This document shows positions 37,832 through 50,012 of a DNA stretch of 64,000 nt, one piece after another. Each line of letters starts with the position of its first letter. Within the stretch, counting starts at the first letter, position 1. The position numbers were made by a program, and so were the translations under genes. This DNA comes from Trileptium ribeirensis (taxonomy: Eukaryota > Nematoda > Enoplea > Enoplida > Thoracostomopsidae): contig JASANE010000823.1 in the NCBI GenBank assembly GCA_030248225.1, forward strand, positions 1 through 64,000. The letters are read 5' to 3'. The notes beneath the pieces are model-generated. The model saw nothing but the letters and a program-made list of their open reading frames with translations. It did not search any database and had not been told where the DNA came from.

Positions 37832-38460
37832 CTGATCATAGTTTATACCCAATTGTTCACAATTTGTATTGAATCGATCACCGTTTGTATTAAGTCGACT
37901 TTGGTTTCTTCGGTCGATAAAAATTTTGCTTTTGTTCCTCTGATTGTGATTGTTCTCGCTGATTATAGTCATTTTGTCGCACTACTGTTCTTCCGTCATC
38001 ACCAGTGCTTTGTGATTCTTTCCTTAATTGTGCCAATGGAATCTCTGGTTCATTTTTGTCCAAGTTTTGGCATACTTGATGTAATTCTTTTGTTAGCGTC
38101 GCGTGTCTCGCTATAAATTGTAATTGCTTCTCCTTTTGTCGCTCTAATATTTGCAACGTTTTCCGCATTTCTTTTTCCGGTTCTTCTATATTTGCGAACA
38201 GTTCTTCGATATTTGCTTTTTCTTGGAAGTATCAGCGTACGTTTCTTGCAAACCTTCTTGACTATTTTGTTGTTCTTTTCGTTTTAGTTCCGGTGTATTC
38301 GGGTCGAATTCTCGCATTATTTCCTCAAGACCTTTCGTTGTATTTGAATAATTTATCGTTTCTTGTGCCTTTTCACTTGATATTAAACTTTCGCTTCCGA
38401 CATTCTTTGATTTAGCTGTCGGTTCTTTTTGCTCATTGACCCCAGGAGGTGTTCTTTAGA
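37832..38460 (-). pseudogene. Gypsy-like LTR element: gag, N-terminal part
   Basis: Open but frame-shifted minus-strand sequence, rich in K, E and Q. It includes a 92-codon frame (37890-38168) with TLQILERQKEKQLQF, likely coiled-coil, and an upstream frame from about 38400. Composition and position fit the start of gag. It has no recognisable domain alone and is assigned by continuity with 34976-35594 across the 10-bp target duplication. Confidence 0.6.
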
Positions 38461-38679
38461 ATGGCATTTTATTATTTTTAGGTTTTAGGGTAGGCTTACA
38501 TAAACGTCCTGGTTATGTAACTTAGTAGTTTCTATTAAGATATAAGTAAATTCTGTTTTGGCTTGTGCTTTATTTTGGACTAGGGTCTATTTTGATTTTA
38601 GAAAGGCTGACCACTTTTTATAACTTTGTTACAACTGTTCTTCGCTTTTACACAACATCGTGGTCAGCATGTTATTTTG

Positions 38680-39640
38680 GGTTATTTCACAGGGGTGGGG
38701 TTGAAGGGTATTTTTGTTATGATGGCTATCGGATATTAAAATGGGACGGGATTCGTCACCAGAAGACGTGGTGTTCGAGGTATGACCAGTAGTATGCCGG
38801 CGGAAAATCGTGGTCGTATACTTCTTGGCGCCTGCCTACCCTATAACAATAACTCAGTTCGGTTAGCGTTGCGGCGTGTCTGATTCGATTTGCTCTGAGT
38901 ATAATCCAGATAATAAACCAATAAAGCCAGTGTTAGAACGTTTATTCCAAAGTTAGTAACACATATATATACAAGGTATTGGTTCTAGGTATCCGATTGG
39001 TTTTAGCCGTAACAAGCACCGTTATTCGCACCGCTTATATACCTCGATTCCTCTCTAATATTTTATAAAGATACTTGAACTATGAAGCTTTATCAGTCAA
39101 AAACAAGCTTTTTGATAACACTCGAATCCTCTCTAACATATTATGCAAATTAGCATTAATTGAAACAAAATAAATCGAAAAACAACAAACAGAAAAGAAA
39201 TGAAAACCCAAGAACGCAAAAGATATAATAAAGGATTTGGCCACCAGCCCGGTTTTTTTGCAAATTTTTGGGTTTTGGGGGGTTTGAACCGGAAACCCCC
39301 TTGTAGCCTAATGGATGCCCAATAAATATAACAAATGTTATTGTGTTTTCTTTTCAGGGGGTAGGGGTTGGATGGGAATTTTCTTTATGTCGGCTATCGG
39401 TATTAAAAGGGGACGGGATTCGTCACCGAAGGATTGTGCGGTTCGAGGTGTGGCCAGTAGTATGCCGGTGGGACGCTTGGTATGGCGCGCGTCTTTCTTT
39501 TCGTGAACGATTCTAGTGCCCTATATTTTGCGATGCGGCGCGATCCTTGCTCGGCTCTACCTGCTCGAGTTCCAGATAATCGGTCAACAGACACGGATAT
39601 AGAATGTTTATTACTAAGCGATAAAGCATTAGGCACTAAT
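38680..39640 (-). repeat. Two diverged copies of a 250-300-bp block, possible LTRs
   Basis: Blocks 38690-38950 and 39355-39620 share GGGACGGGATTCGTCACC, CCAGTAGTATGCCGG and an AGAAYGTTTATT motif, which on the minus strand gives an AATAAA signal. They lie directly upstream, in transcription sense, of the Gypsy-like gag. They may be its 5' LTR plus a related LTR. TG..CA limits were not established. Confidence 0.5.
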
Positions 39641-40033
39641 AACACCGTTGACCACTTTTGGCACTATTTTTGATAACCGTATCCAAATACGTCCTTTCCT
39701 CGATGCTCGTTTCGAAAAGCTACGGTACTGTTCTTTTGTACCGTATTTTTACTCACTCAATTCAGTATATACCAATTATATAGTTGAGCTCTCGCAACCA
39801 AAACGACGGTACTTTCTTTAGTACCAGATTATTTTCAGCTCACACTCGTACTCCACCGGGCTCTATTGCACAGTCTAACGTTCACTAATGCACAGTCTGC
39901 CTCTTGATCTTGCAATACTTCGGCCACCGATATCAATAACTTCGACGATCCCATCTAATACATTAGCCTTTAGGTTAAGTTAAAGCTACTTGGAAATTGG
40001 CCTAGTCCTTAACCCTAAGTTATATCAACTAAT

Positions 40034-41200
40034 GAGGGAGTAACCGGAATTCCGGTTCCGGCGAAAATCGTGTTCCGGTTGCGGTTCCGGCAAAGGCAAA
40101 AACCATACCGGAACTGGAATTCCGGTTTAAAAATTTTGTTTGAAATTTTCCACGTTCTTTGCTTCATCCTGTAATCCAAACATATGTAATATATATTATA
40201 CAATGATCAAGCTCCAATACAACCAAGCAAAAGAAATGATTAACTAACCAATGAGCAGTGTGACACGTAAATAGGGCACATAATTTTAGCAGCAATTTTT
40301 CATAATAACCTGCAGGAGTTTGTTAAATCAAAGCCAGGTCGATGCTTGTAGCAACTATTTTACACATCCAGAAGTCTGTGGGATACGTTTGAATTAAACC
40401 GGTCCGACTCGGTAACAGAGTATTGCTTACGCAGAAGTACTTAGGGTATGCTTGGCAAACATAAATTGCGTCAAGCACCCGTCAGTGCGGTTGTAAACTT
40501 GATAAATCAGTCTAAATTGAAGTAAACTAACGTTACCTGCAACGCAGCTAGAAACTGCTTTCTTGGCAATGACCTGTATTTATTGAAACTGTGCGAGCAG
40601 CATCACAGTGTGTCTCATTTGTAGTATTCTGATTAGAAAATTATCATCATTATGATCTAACTGACGGGCACTGTTTGTCCAACGCTAGCCTAAACAGTGT
40701 CTCTGACCACTGATCAGAAAATTACCTTCTATCTATTATTTTCTCTTAGAATCATATAAACCAATAATTTTAAGTTTCCTACAGAAGAACATACAACAAA
40801 CGTATGTGTAGTAAAGGGAGGCGACTGGAGACAGAGCGAAAGTGTGTATTCTACGCTCCAAGCTTTGTAAGCACGTTCGATTTGACGCAGTAGTATACGC
40901 AATGGTGTATAGTGGAAGACATTTTTTGCTCTGAATGTCCAAAAACCGAAATATTTGATCGATAAATAAACACTATTAGCTTCCTCAGTCTCTTTAGGGT
41001 TTCAGAAAGGCAATAATACCATCGCAATACATTAAGTTTAATGTAAAAGTTATTTTTAATGCATTTTAAATCCATTATACCTTCATTTCTTCCATCATCT
41101 GTTTTACTATATATAAATTTCGAAGACCAGGTTCCGGTTCCGTATCCGGTTTAAATGGACGGTTCCGCTTCCGGTAAATTTCGGTTCCGGTTATTCCCTG
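40034..41200. mobile_element. Non-autonomous hAT-type element, copy 4
   Basis: The same length and sequence organisation as copy 2, with GAGGGAGTAACCGG and CCGGTTATTCCCTG ends and subterminal GGTTCCGG clusters. Flanks CAACTAAT (40026-40033) and CAACTGTT (41201-41208) match at six of eight positions, consistent with an aged 8-bp target duplication. Confidence 0.9.
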
Positions 41201-41208
41201 CAACTGTT

Positions 41209-44200
41209 TAAGGGTTATACCTGAGCGATAGCGGTTAGGGTTTAGGTTATTTATTAATTGAGTAAGTTCCCTTGTGGGTTGACACAATGACACCGGACGG
41301 TTGCCGCCATGCGATTATCTGAGTACCTCAACCTAAGCCTTAGATTTACGCTAGTAATGCCAATTATGTTAAACAGGCCGACACTGGACGACTGCCGAAC
41401 CACGTTATTAAAACTGTACAGTAGCGGTCGACTACTGTGCAGGTGAATTTTCTCGCTCCGTACGTCCTACCGGACGGGAAATCGTATGGGGAGATTCCTG
41501 CCCTATGGACACAGGTCCAGGAACAATACTAATTGGGATCTACGTTGACTCGAGGGGGTTATCTTTCTTCACGCCCCTCACTCGCACGGTCTTCTCAATA
41601 ATACCACTTGATTCACCGACAATGGACACTGCCGGTTTCACAAGCAGTGCTACGAATTTCTTCGGATCCCACCTGAACTCTCGCCCTGGGATATCTCACG
41701 CGACACAATGGGCCAAAGTTTTAAAACATTACTAAGCCTAGTACGTTGCTGTTAGCCTATCGCCCCTTGTATGTTTTATTGCCACTTGCTCACGATTTTA
41801 TTGGGAAATTACTATTACTAAGTATATAATAAAAGATTATAGTTACTTATTTTTGCCGCGGCTCAAGAGTACGAATATTTTGTACAGCTCCAAGAGTCTT
41901 TAAAAAGTCTAGAACTCGATTCACCATAGTCTATCGCTACCAGAACCGTAAATATCGCGCATTCTTTGCGATCTAATAGATGAGCACCGTTGCGGAAGAC
42001 TCTATAGAGAAGGAAACAAGAGTATAGGTGTTTCCACAAAATTTAGCGACTACTAGAAGGGCCGAGTATAAGCTCCTTCTTCTAAATCCACTGTCCGGAT
42101 AATAATAGCAAACTAGAATCGCAATTCTTTACGTGCACGTATATAAATCAAGTCGAGAACCAAAAATAATAGTGTATACGCGCCACTACCGTAATATCTT
42201 ACCAAACGGGTAACTCAAACGCAATATCCACGATATAACACGTATATAATTATAAACGACCAGCTAGGTAGTCGGTAACCCGGAAAACTAATGAACTCGA
42301 TAAAGACAGTTAGAATAATCTCGAAATCTGTATAAGCCGCAAACTCGACCAGATCTATCAACCGACTGAAATAAAAATAAAATTACGCTGAATTTAGAAA
42401 TAGCTAATAAGAAAAACAAGTGTTTTTATGCAAATTAGGGCTAGAAATTAAATAAAATTTATAAAATTTTAAATTTTGAAATTAAACAAAATTGAGGGAC
42501 CCATATAATAGAGAAAAAAGTTAAAAATTGGATTTTAACCCCGGGACCCCTTGGCAGCTTACTAAACTCCCGATAACAAGTAACAACAATTGCAACCCAA
42601 ATTTTTTAGAATATATATAACCTGGCTAAGTATTCCACCATAATGTTTGCCAAAACAATTTTGTACTAATAATAGCTAAATAAATATATTAATAATCATA
42701 GGTGTCTATATGAGGTAGGCGGGTTATCCGTTAAGAGTCGACCCTCTCAAGTTATGTTTACCTGAGCGCTATGGTGCCGCACCATATACCGTACTCGCAC
42801 ACTCCCTACAGCTCGCCGAAGTCGCGCGGAAAATTTTAGCAAAAATGTACAAAAGCTCCTGGAAAAATAGACAAATATTGGGGTAAAACAGGCAAAATTC
42901 AATTAAAAGATATTCTCAGAGGGTCTACCCCTTTTGAAGGCCTCCTCTCCGACGGTCTTCCCTCCGCCCACCGCCTACCAGCTCCCTCTAAGCCGACAGA
43001 TTCTCGACACTTGTAATTAACGATACTTAATATGTATTAGTGATACTTTAAATGAGCTTAATTTCTTTTATCCAGCATGACAAAAAACAGAAATATCAGA
43101 AACTAGAATTGCACGAAAAATTAAACCCTTTAAATAGAGTTAACGTTTCTTTAAAGTGATTAAAAACGATTGTTGATAATAAATAAGATCCTGAAGGGAT
43201 TAATCAACATATTTGTGTCACCTTAGAAAGCTTCAGCGGAGGAATTAACCCATTGAGCATGATTTTTCATAATACATAAAAGATATTCAATAACAATTGC
43301 AAATCAAATTAGGCTACTGGTACAGTATACACGTAACTGAAGACTCTAATTTCGTTCTACGTTATGTCGGCGCATGACGCATAATGTGCATGGACGTATA
43401 TGGGATATCCAGTAGCATCACGTCCCGTTGTTGTGCCCATGTAACCCCGGCTTACCCCACCCTAACGGCGAAAGTCTGCATTAGGCCTAGGAATTAGTTT
43501 GCTTACCACGCCTCAGGCGGACAGCCGGTGTCTTCGGTCCAGCATCCTTTTTGAGTGGTCCACACGCCTGATGGTATGCGACATTACCCCAAAGAAGAGC
43601 TAACCCTCAACCTAACGCACAGGTAGGTTAGGTCGCATTTCCTTCATTGTTGGTGTCCTATATTTTATTCCCGCGAAGTCTGTTGAGTTGTATGGCCTGA
43701 TCGTGGTCGCAACCCTAGTGGATCTTAGGTTCAGGCTCATCGGAGAATGGAATAGGATGTCCGGTTACCCTGACAGTACGGACAACGCCAACTGCTGTGT
43801 GAGATAATCTACAGGCGGGAATCCGAGTTCGGTTTTAACCATAGTGAATTTTGTACTTGAGGTTATTCACTAATCGTTTAGCCTAATTGAAAGACCGCGC
43901 TGGTTGCTTGCAGGGTTGGAATGGAGATTCGCATTTTATTAATGGTACATTTCGTCTTCAGTAATTTTTATGCTCTTCCTGGCCGCATAACTCGTAGTAA
44001 TTTTCGAGTGTGATTCAGATTAAGTGGGAATCCCAGGCTATTTCTCCGAACTGAAGAACTTAGCACCAGCTAGTTTTACTCCCGGTCTAAAGTCACAAAC
44101 ATGGATGGTCCGAGTGATCGCGCCAATAAGGTGGTTTAACTCGCATCGCTGAGGCTATTACTGTATGGTCTGCGAAAGACAAAGAAGCCAGTCCCTTTCT

Positions 44201-46082
44201 ACTCCCGCTTAGGTCAACTCCTCGTTCTCTCCATTCTCTCAGTGGCTCTCGGAGCAGCCGTGCTTGCTCACTTTTAAACTCTTTTTAGACTTTGGCTCAA
44301 TTCTGTGGTCCTCAACGCTAGCGAATTTCATGTTATTTCGCGTTCGGGCCGTTTTGCGACAAACCAACGTCAGTGATCTTGTAGTCTGGGCAAATCCTAT
44401 CCTTTGAGGTCTAATCCGATTAAAACCCGCCGTTGACAAAAGTCGATTACGTTGGTTTCCAACGTATAATGAACACTCTAGGTGACCAATCGTTTATTAT
44501 ACCAGATATATAGCATTAGCACTTACACTACAAGACTTTAAGACACTTATCTTAAAAATTCAGGATACACAGGAATAACAAATTACGCAACATAATACAC
44601 TGATTGACAATGATATCTATGACAGTCAGTTTTGTTCCACTGATTACGCGAACTCTGCGGATCTCTCACGGTGCAACATTTTAAATATATAATCTTGTGA
44701 AACCGTAACTCTAGGAACCTAACTAAACTTAGTTCTGAAGTCCCCGTAACCCAATAGATTTTAATTTAATTCCTACCAACCGGGTTACGAATTCTTAGAA
44801 TTGTGAAATTGCTCTCTAACATAAATTTTAATTTTTCGTAGAGAGCTGATTTGTATGAAATTCTCGGAATCCCTAAACTCATAACAATTATTTGAGATTT
44901 TACAGGAATTTCAGCACAAATACGTATACATTTGCGCTAATGTAGCCCTACTACTTAGGGCACCCAAGGGGTACACTCAAATTCGATATGTAACCACACT
45001 GTAGCCACAAATTTTAACACACAAATTTTAAAATATCATATTGTTTCAATGTGTCCTAAAACTTAATAATTTTAAAAAATCTATGAAATTTTTATTGCCA
45101 GAAATGACCGATGGGATTAGCCCGTAGCTTCTAACCCGGTGGCCAATTGTGGCCAAGCTTGGTATTGTAATCTACAGCATGCGCTATGGCATTTGGTGAT
45201 CAAAACCCACATATGCCCAAACTATAACTCCTGTCAATTTTAACACGATCTCTCCAGATCTTAAAATTTCATTTCACCATGCTGCGAAAGTTTTAATCTC
45301 AAAATTAATGCGATTTCTAGGTAATTACACATATTACAACCCGATTCACGCGTAACAAACAAACCAAACTATAGCACACAATTTCATCACATATGCAAAC
45401 TTCCACATGAATTATGCACTTATGCAGTCATAAACACAATAAATGCATGTTTGAGGTAAACAAATTACATAACACATACATATGACACACATCAGAAACA
45501 AACGACGCAAAGCCTACATTTTCGCACCGAGTGGTTCCCAAGGTAGTATAAGACGTACAGCGATTATAGGCACGTAATGAGGCAATTTTGTTTCCAAAGG
45601 GGGTACATCCGAAATTATCAAATTCGCTCACATGAAGTGAAGTTAAGGGCTTCGCCCTACGTGTTTGGGGTTCACGACTTAATACATTCCCCGGCTTCAC
45701 AAAAGGGGCTTTATTTGCCAGGACATGCATCGTTACAATCGTCATTTGAGAATGTCGGTCGTCCAACTATCACCCTCCCACAGACTAGGTCCACAATTGT
45801 AACTGGGCACCAGACGTTAAGCCTTTTAGCATAACCCCTCTAATATAAACTTTACACGATTCTACCTAAAAGTCGGAGCAATTCTGCCGTCCAAAATTAC
45901 CACACTGCGTAAGTTGCTACCATTCTGGAAATTGCAGTGATAAGCTTTTGGATCCACTTGAGCACGAATAAAACTAAAACGGTACATATGTTGTAGACAT
46001 TGTAGTTCCTTTGCCTGCAACCTGTACAAACAGGCACTACCATTGCACAAAGATTAAGATATTGTTGCTGCGATTGCACAAT
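41209..46082. other. No gene recognised
   Basis: Short frames at 41505-41735, 44239-44439 and 45428-45834 have no domain, splice context or recognisable repeat ends. A small CCTAAC..GTTAGG inverted repeat lies near 43610-43635. Otherwise nothing was identified. Confidence 0.5.
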
Positions 46083-46413
46083 ATTGTGCGTCTTTCACAC
46101 AGAAGTGCGTGCACGAACAGCACACCGTAGACACGTCTTGCAACGATTGCGCGCAAAAGGAAGACAATGGCTTTTCATTGCAAGCAACATGAAGACACCG
46201 ACTTTCCATTGCCCGCAAAATGCAAATAACGCGCTTCTATTACCACATGTCGAGTGGAATATTGTTGACTATGGCTATTCGGCTAGAGCAATGGTAGTGT
46301 CTATATTTATGGTTGTGTGCAATGGTTGATACCATATCTACAACACCGTGTAGTCGCATCACCCATGTCTGCATGTTTGTGCATCGGTAGTTGCTGATTC
46401 ACAGAAAAATGCA
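46083..46413 (+). repeat. Repeat family R, copy 1
   Basis: An inverted match to 49394-49694. Shared blocks include GTGCGTGCACGAAC, GGAAGACAATGGC, TTGACTATGGCTATTCGGC (one copy) and CAAACATGCAGA in the partner. Function is unknown; it is probably a short mobile element. Confidence 0.8.
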
Positions 46414-46510
46414 TGTTGGATAAGCTGGTTCACTTTCAAATTTCTGTAGAAATGCCTGAGGAGTGCTACCAGGGCTACCGAAGAATTTATAATTCAGTCA
46501 TTTCAATTTT

Positions 46511-47752
46511 CGAATGTTGTATTCCCAGAGGCGTAGATCCACGTTGAGTTGTAGAAAACAAACGTTTATTGAAAGCCAACAGAAGTAAGTGAACAAAACA
46601 TAGTAAACAAGACAGTAAAAGTAACGTTGAATCGAGACAATAAGAAACAGTAAACTGAACAGTAATGAAACAGTACTTCAGCAGCAACTAAAAAGTAACT
46701 CAAGTTGTGGCTAGCAACCGTCTTTAAATATAATCAAAGATTCATCTAGAATAGTCATGACATCAGTCTTCGAAATCCGTAGAACATTCTAGAAGGATCG
46801 AGATGCCGTCACTCCACGTGTGAGGATGTCCTCGTACATCATAGGAGCTTCCAGAACAGGATCGAATGTAATTCTGAAAATGTTCTGGCGAAGTAAATCC
46901 ATTACATCGAATACGACAAACTCAGAGATATCAATAGAACAAAGGGAAATTGTCGAACACACTTTACAAACCTTGTTGCCACCTGTTTGCCAATATTCAC
47001 ATCATGTTTAGGTAGACCCGGGTTTCGGGGGGTGGATTCCGACGCTTCTATGTGGGGGCACCTTCACCTGGAACTCTGCTTCGGCAGGCTGGGCTCTCCA
47101 AATTGGGGGTGGGGGGCTCCCTGGCATTTTTCGAATGTTGTATTCCCAGAGGCGTAGATCCACGTTGAGTTGTAGAAAACAAACGTTTATTGAAAGCCAA
47201 CAGAAGTAAGTGAACAAAACATAGTAAACAAGACAGTAAAAGTAACGTTGAATCGAGACAATAAGAAACAGTAAACTGAACAGTAATGAAACAGTACTTC
47301 AGCAGCAACTAAAAAGTAACTCAAGTTGTGGCTAGCAACCGTCTTTAAATATAATCAAAGATTCATCTAGAATAGTCATGACATCAGTCTTCGAAATCCG
47401 TAGAACATTCTAGAAGGATCGAGATGCCGTCACTCCACGTGTGAGGATGTCCTCGTACATCATAGGAGCTTCCAGAACAGGATCGAATGTAATTCTGAAA
47501 ATGTTCTGGCGAAGTAAATCCATTACATCGAATACGACAAACTCAGAGATATCAATAGAACAAAGGGAAATTGTCGAACACACTTTACAAACCTTGTTGC
47601 CACCTGTTTGCCAATATTCACATCATGTTTAGGTAGACCCGGGTTTCGGGGGGTGGATTCCGACGCTTCTATGTGGGGGCACCTTCACCTGGAACTCTGC
47701 TTCGGCAGGCTGGGCTCTCCAAATTGGGGGTGGGGGGCTCCCTGGCATTTTT
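46511..47752. repeat. 621-bp tandem duplication
   Basis: Positions 46511-47131 and 47132-47752 read the same throughout, offset 621 bases, including two identical 63-codon frames at 46820 and 47441. The unit carries the first 43 bases of the MITE that starts at 47710, so the duplication came after that insertion. The break points share TTTTTCG. On the minus strand the unit has an AATAAA signal and could contain a solo LTR. Confidence 0.93.
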
Positions 47753-48070
47753 CGGTTCCCCCTGGCAAAATTTCGGGCTCATCGCCGATGGGAAAATTTT
47801 TTAGTTGGTCGGTTCAAAGTGCAAAAAATTTGATCAAAGTTTGTACTAAAATTCCTTTCTGAAGCCAAAAAATTTCGCAAATTTTGTCAAAATTTGCTTC
47901 AGAATCGCTTTTCCTCTCCATCAAAAGCGTTTTGGCAGTGTTTCTGACACGATTTTTAACCATTTTTCTCTTGGCAATATGCCCCTGGCAAAATCGAGCG
48001 CCCCTGGTTCAGAAATAGGGGCCCCTGGTTCATGCCACCTGGCAAAATTTTCAGCGAATGGAGAGCCCAG
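47710..48070. mobile_element. MITE, TGGGCTCTCC family, copy c (inverted)
   Basis: Ends CTGGGCTCTCC and GGAGAGCCCAG are perfect inverted copies with GCAGG on both sides (47705-47709 and 48071-48075), a 5-bp target duplication. Internal motifs are the reverse complement of copies a and b. Confidence 0.92.
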
Positions 48071-48725
48071 GCAGGTATGCTATAATTTTTTATTAATTTG
48101 GTGTCCAAAAGTTCATTTTCATGGGCGTAGTCAGGGAAAACGTTTGGGAGGGTCTTGCAATTACTAACGACCGTTGGCCATAGCTTAACTTAAGTTTTTA
48201 ATTCCAAGAACCACGGATCGCAGAGCCTAGCCCCCCTTGTGTAGGCCCAGTCTATTTCAGCAGATATTTGGAACTTTTTACACCGATATTACCAAAATAT
48301 TGCGTAATATATAGAATATATACAGCGTTACAGAGATATATTAACGTTGCTGATGTCACTTACAGAATGCATTGCTAAACTGCTGAACAGGTTGGGTTAC
48401 CATGTATAATTACAGTTTTGACAGTCAATTATACCAGATAAATATGAAACATCAAAATTTAACGTTACAAATTTTAAATATTGGCCGCTAAACTTCTACT
48501 CACACTCACTATTTTTGAAAAACAGTGTATATGTTTAATAAAAGGCTGATTAATTAATGACTGTTGAAATACAACGTTTACACGAGCAAAATTTTCTGTT
48601 ACATATATATTGTTAACTTGGAAAGATAGAATAGCATTATATTTTATTACGACAACCATTATTTCGTCGAATTCGGTCTGACACAAAATCACACTATGGC
48701 GTAAAACCATACTCACGCTTATGCG

Positions 48726-49127
48726 CATACATGGCGACAGGGGGTAGGGGGTAACCCCCCCAGAGGTCCGGACCTCCCCCCCCCCCCGTGGCCGAAAAGC
48801 CAGGGGGGTAACCCGCCCCCCGGGGTTGGGGTGCGCAGCACCCCGCACCGTAGGGGGCTTGGCAGCTCCTTGCACGTCTGCTATGGTCCACGGTGGATTA
48901 ACCACGAACCCCGAAGGGGGGTGCGGACCCCAAAATCCCCCGCCTCGACCAGTTTTGAGGCCGGACCCAAGTGCAGAAACTGAACTCATAGGCGAAAAAT
49001 ATAGCTGCTAGGACCAAAAAAAGTTCCTCACGACCAACCCTCCCCCTATGAAAATTTGGCCGGCCAGGGGGGTTACCCTCCGTGGGGGCCTCTACCCCCC
49101 TGGCATGACCGACCGCCGCCATGAATG
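48726..49127. mobile_element. GC-rich MITE with 8-bp target duplication, copy 1
   Basis: Ends CATACATGGCG and CGCCATGAATG are inverted copies (one mismatch in 11). CTTATGCG flanks both sides perfectly (48718-48725 and 49128-49135). The interior has many runs of G or C and inverted GGGGTAACCCCC modules. An 8-bp duplication fits the hAT or P superfamilies. Frames inside, up to 171 codons, result from the GC-rich repeats. Confidence 0.93.
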
Positions 49128-49393
49128 CTTATGCGTGCTACAATGCACAATGGGTGCATACACTTTTCTGTGATCGCTGCATCATTGCGCCGCAATTAAA
49201 AAAATTTTCTTCAAATTATGATTTTTCTCAAAATTTGTGATCTACAAATTTCAAATCTTTTTTGGCCATTAGAAAAAGAAATAAGTAGTCCTAGGGATTT
49301 GATATGTGATCAACATTGCTGCAATATCAAACTGGAGAGGGACAGCAATATCAAGCTGGAAGGAGCACTAATATAAAAAAATTCGAGTAGATG

Positions 49394-50012
49394 GGCGCAT
49401 TATTCTGTGAATCCGCAACTACCAGTGCACAAACATGCAGATATGGTTGATGCGATTGCACGTTGTTGTAGATATGGTATCAACCATTACACTCAAGTTA
49501 TAAATATAGACGCTACCATTGCTCTAGCCGCATAGCCATAGTCAGCAATATTTCACTCGACAAGTGGTAATAGCAGCACGTTATTAGCATTTTGCCGGCA
49601 ATGGAAAGCCATTGTCTTCATTTTGCGTACAATTGTTGCACGACGTGTCTACGGTGCGCAGTTCGTGCACGCACATCTGTGTGAAAGACACATTGTAGAT
49701 ATGGCATCAACCATTACACGTAAAGTATAAATATAGACGCTACCATTGCTCTAGTGGCATAGTCATAGTCATCAATATTTCACTCGACATGTGATAATCA
49801 AAGTGTCTTATTAGCGTTTAGCGGGCAATGGAAAAAGGTTGTCTTCATTTTGCGGGCAATGGAAAACCGTTGTCTTCATTTTGCGGGGAATGGAAAACCG
49901 TTGTCTTCATTTGGCATTCAACGGTAAGTCGTCATCTTCCTTTTGCGTGACATCGTTGCGCGTACGTGTCTGCGGTGTGCAGTTCGTGCACGCACTTCAG
50001 TGAGAAAGCCGC
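49394..50012 (-). repeat. Repeat family R, copies 2 and 3 in tandem
   Basis: 49394-49694 is the inverted partner of 46083-46413. 49692-50012 is a second, diverged copy in the same orientation. Inside it, a 33-bp unit, GGGCAATGGAAAACCGTTGT with variants, is repeated three to four times between about 49826 and 49930. Confidence 0.82.

Noticed and set aside
46487..47308. Repeated minus-strand frames beginning MLLKYCFITV
   Set aside because: Identical frames in both copies of the 621-bp duplication; hydrophobic low-complexity product with no family, probably LTR-like noncoding sequence.
48474..48989. 171-codon minus-strand frame and other frames over the GC-rich patch
   Set aside because: It runs across the border of the MITE at 48726 and its proline/glycine-rich part comes from G/C runs; the same happens at 60228-60542.
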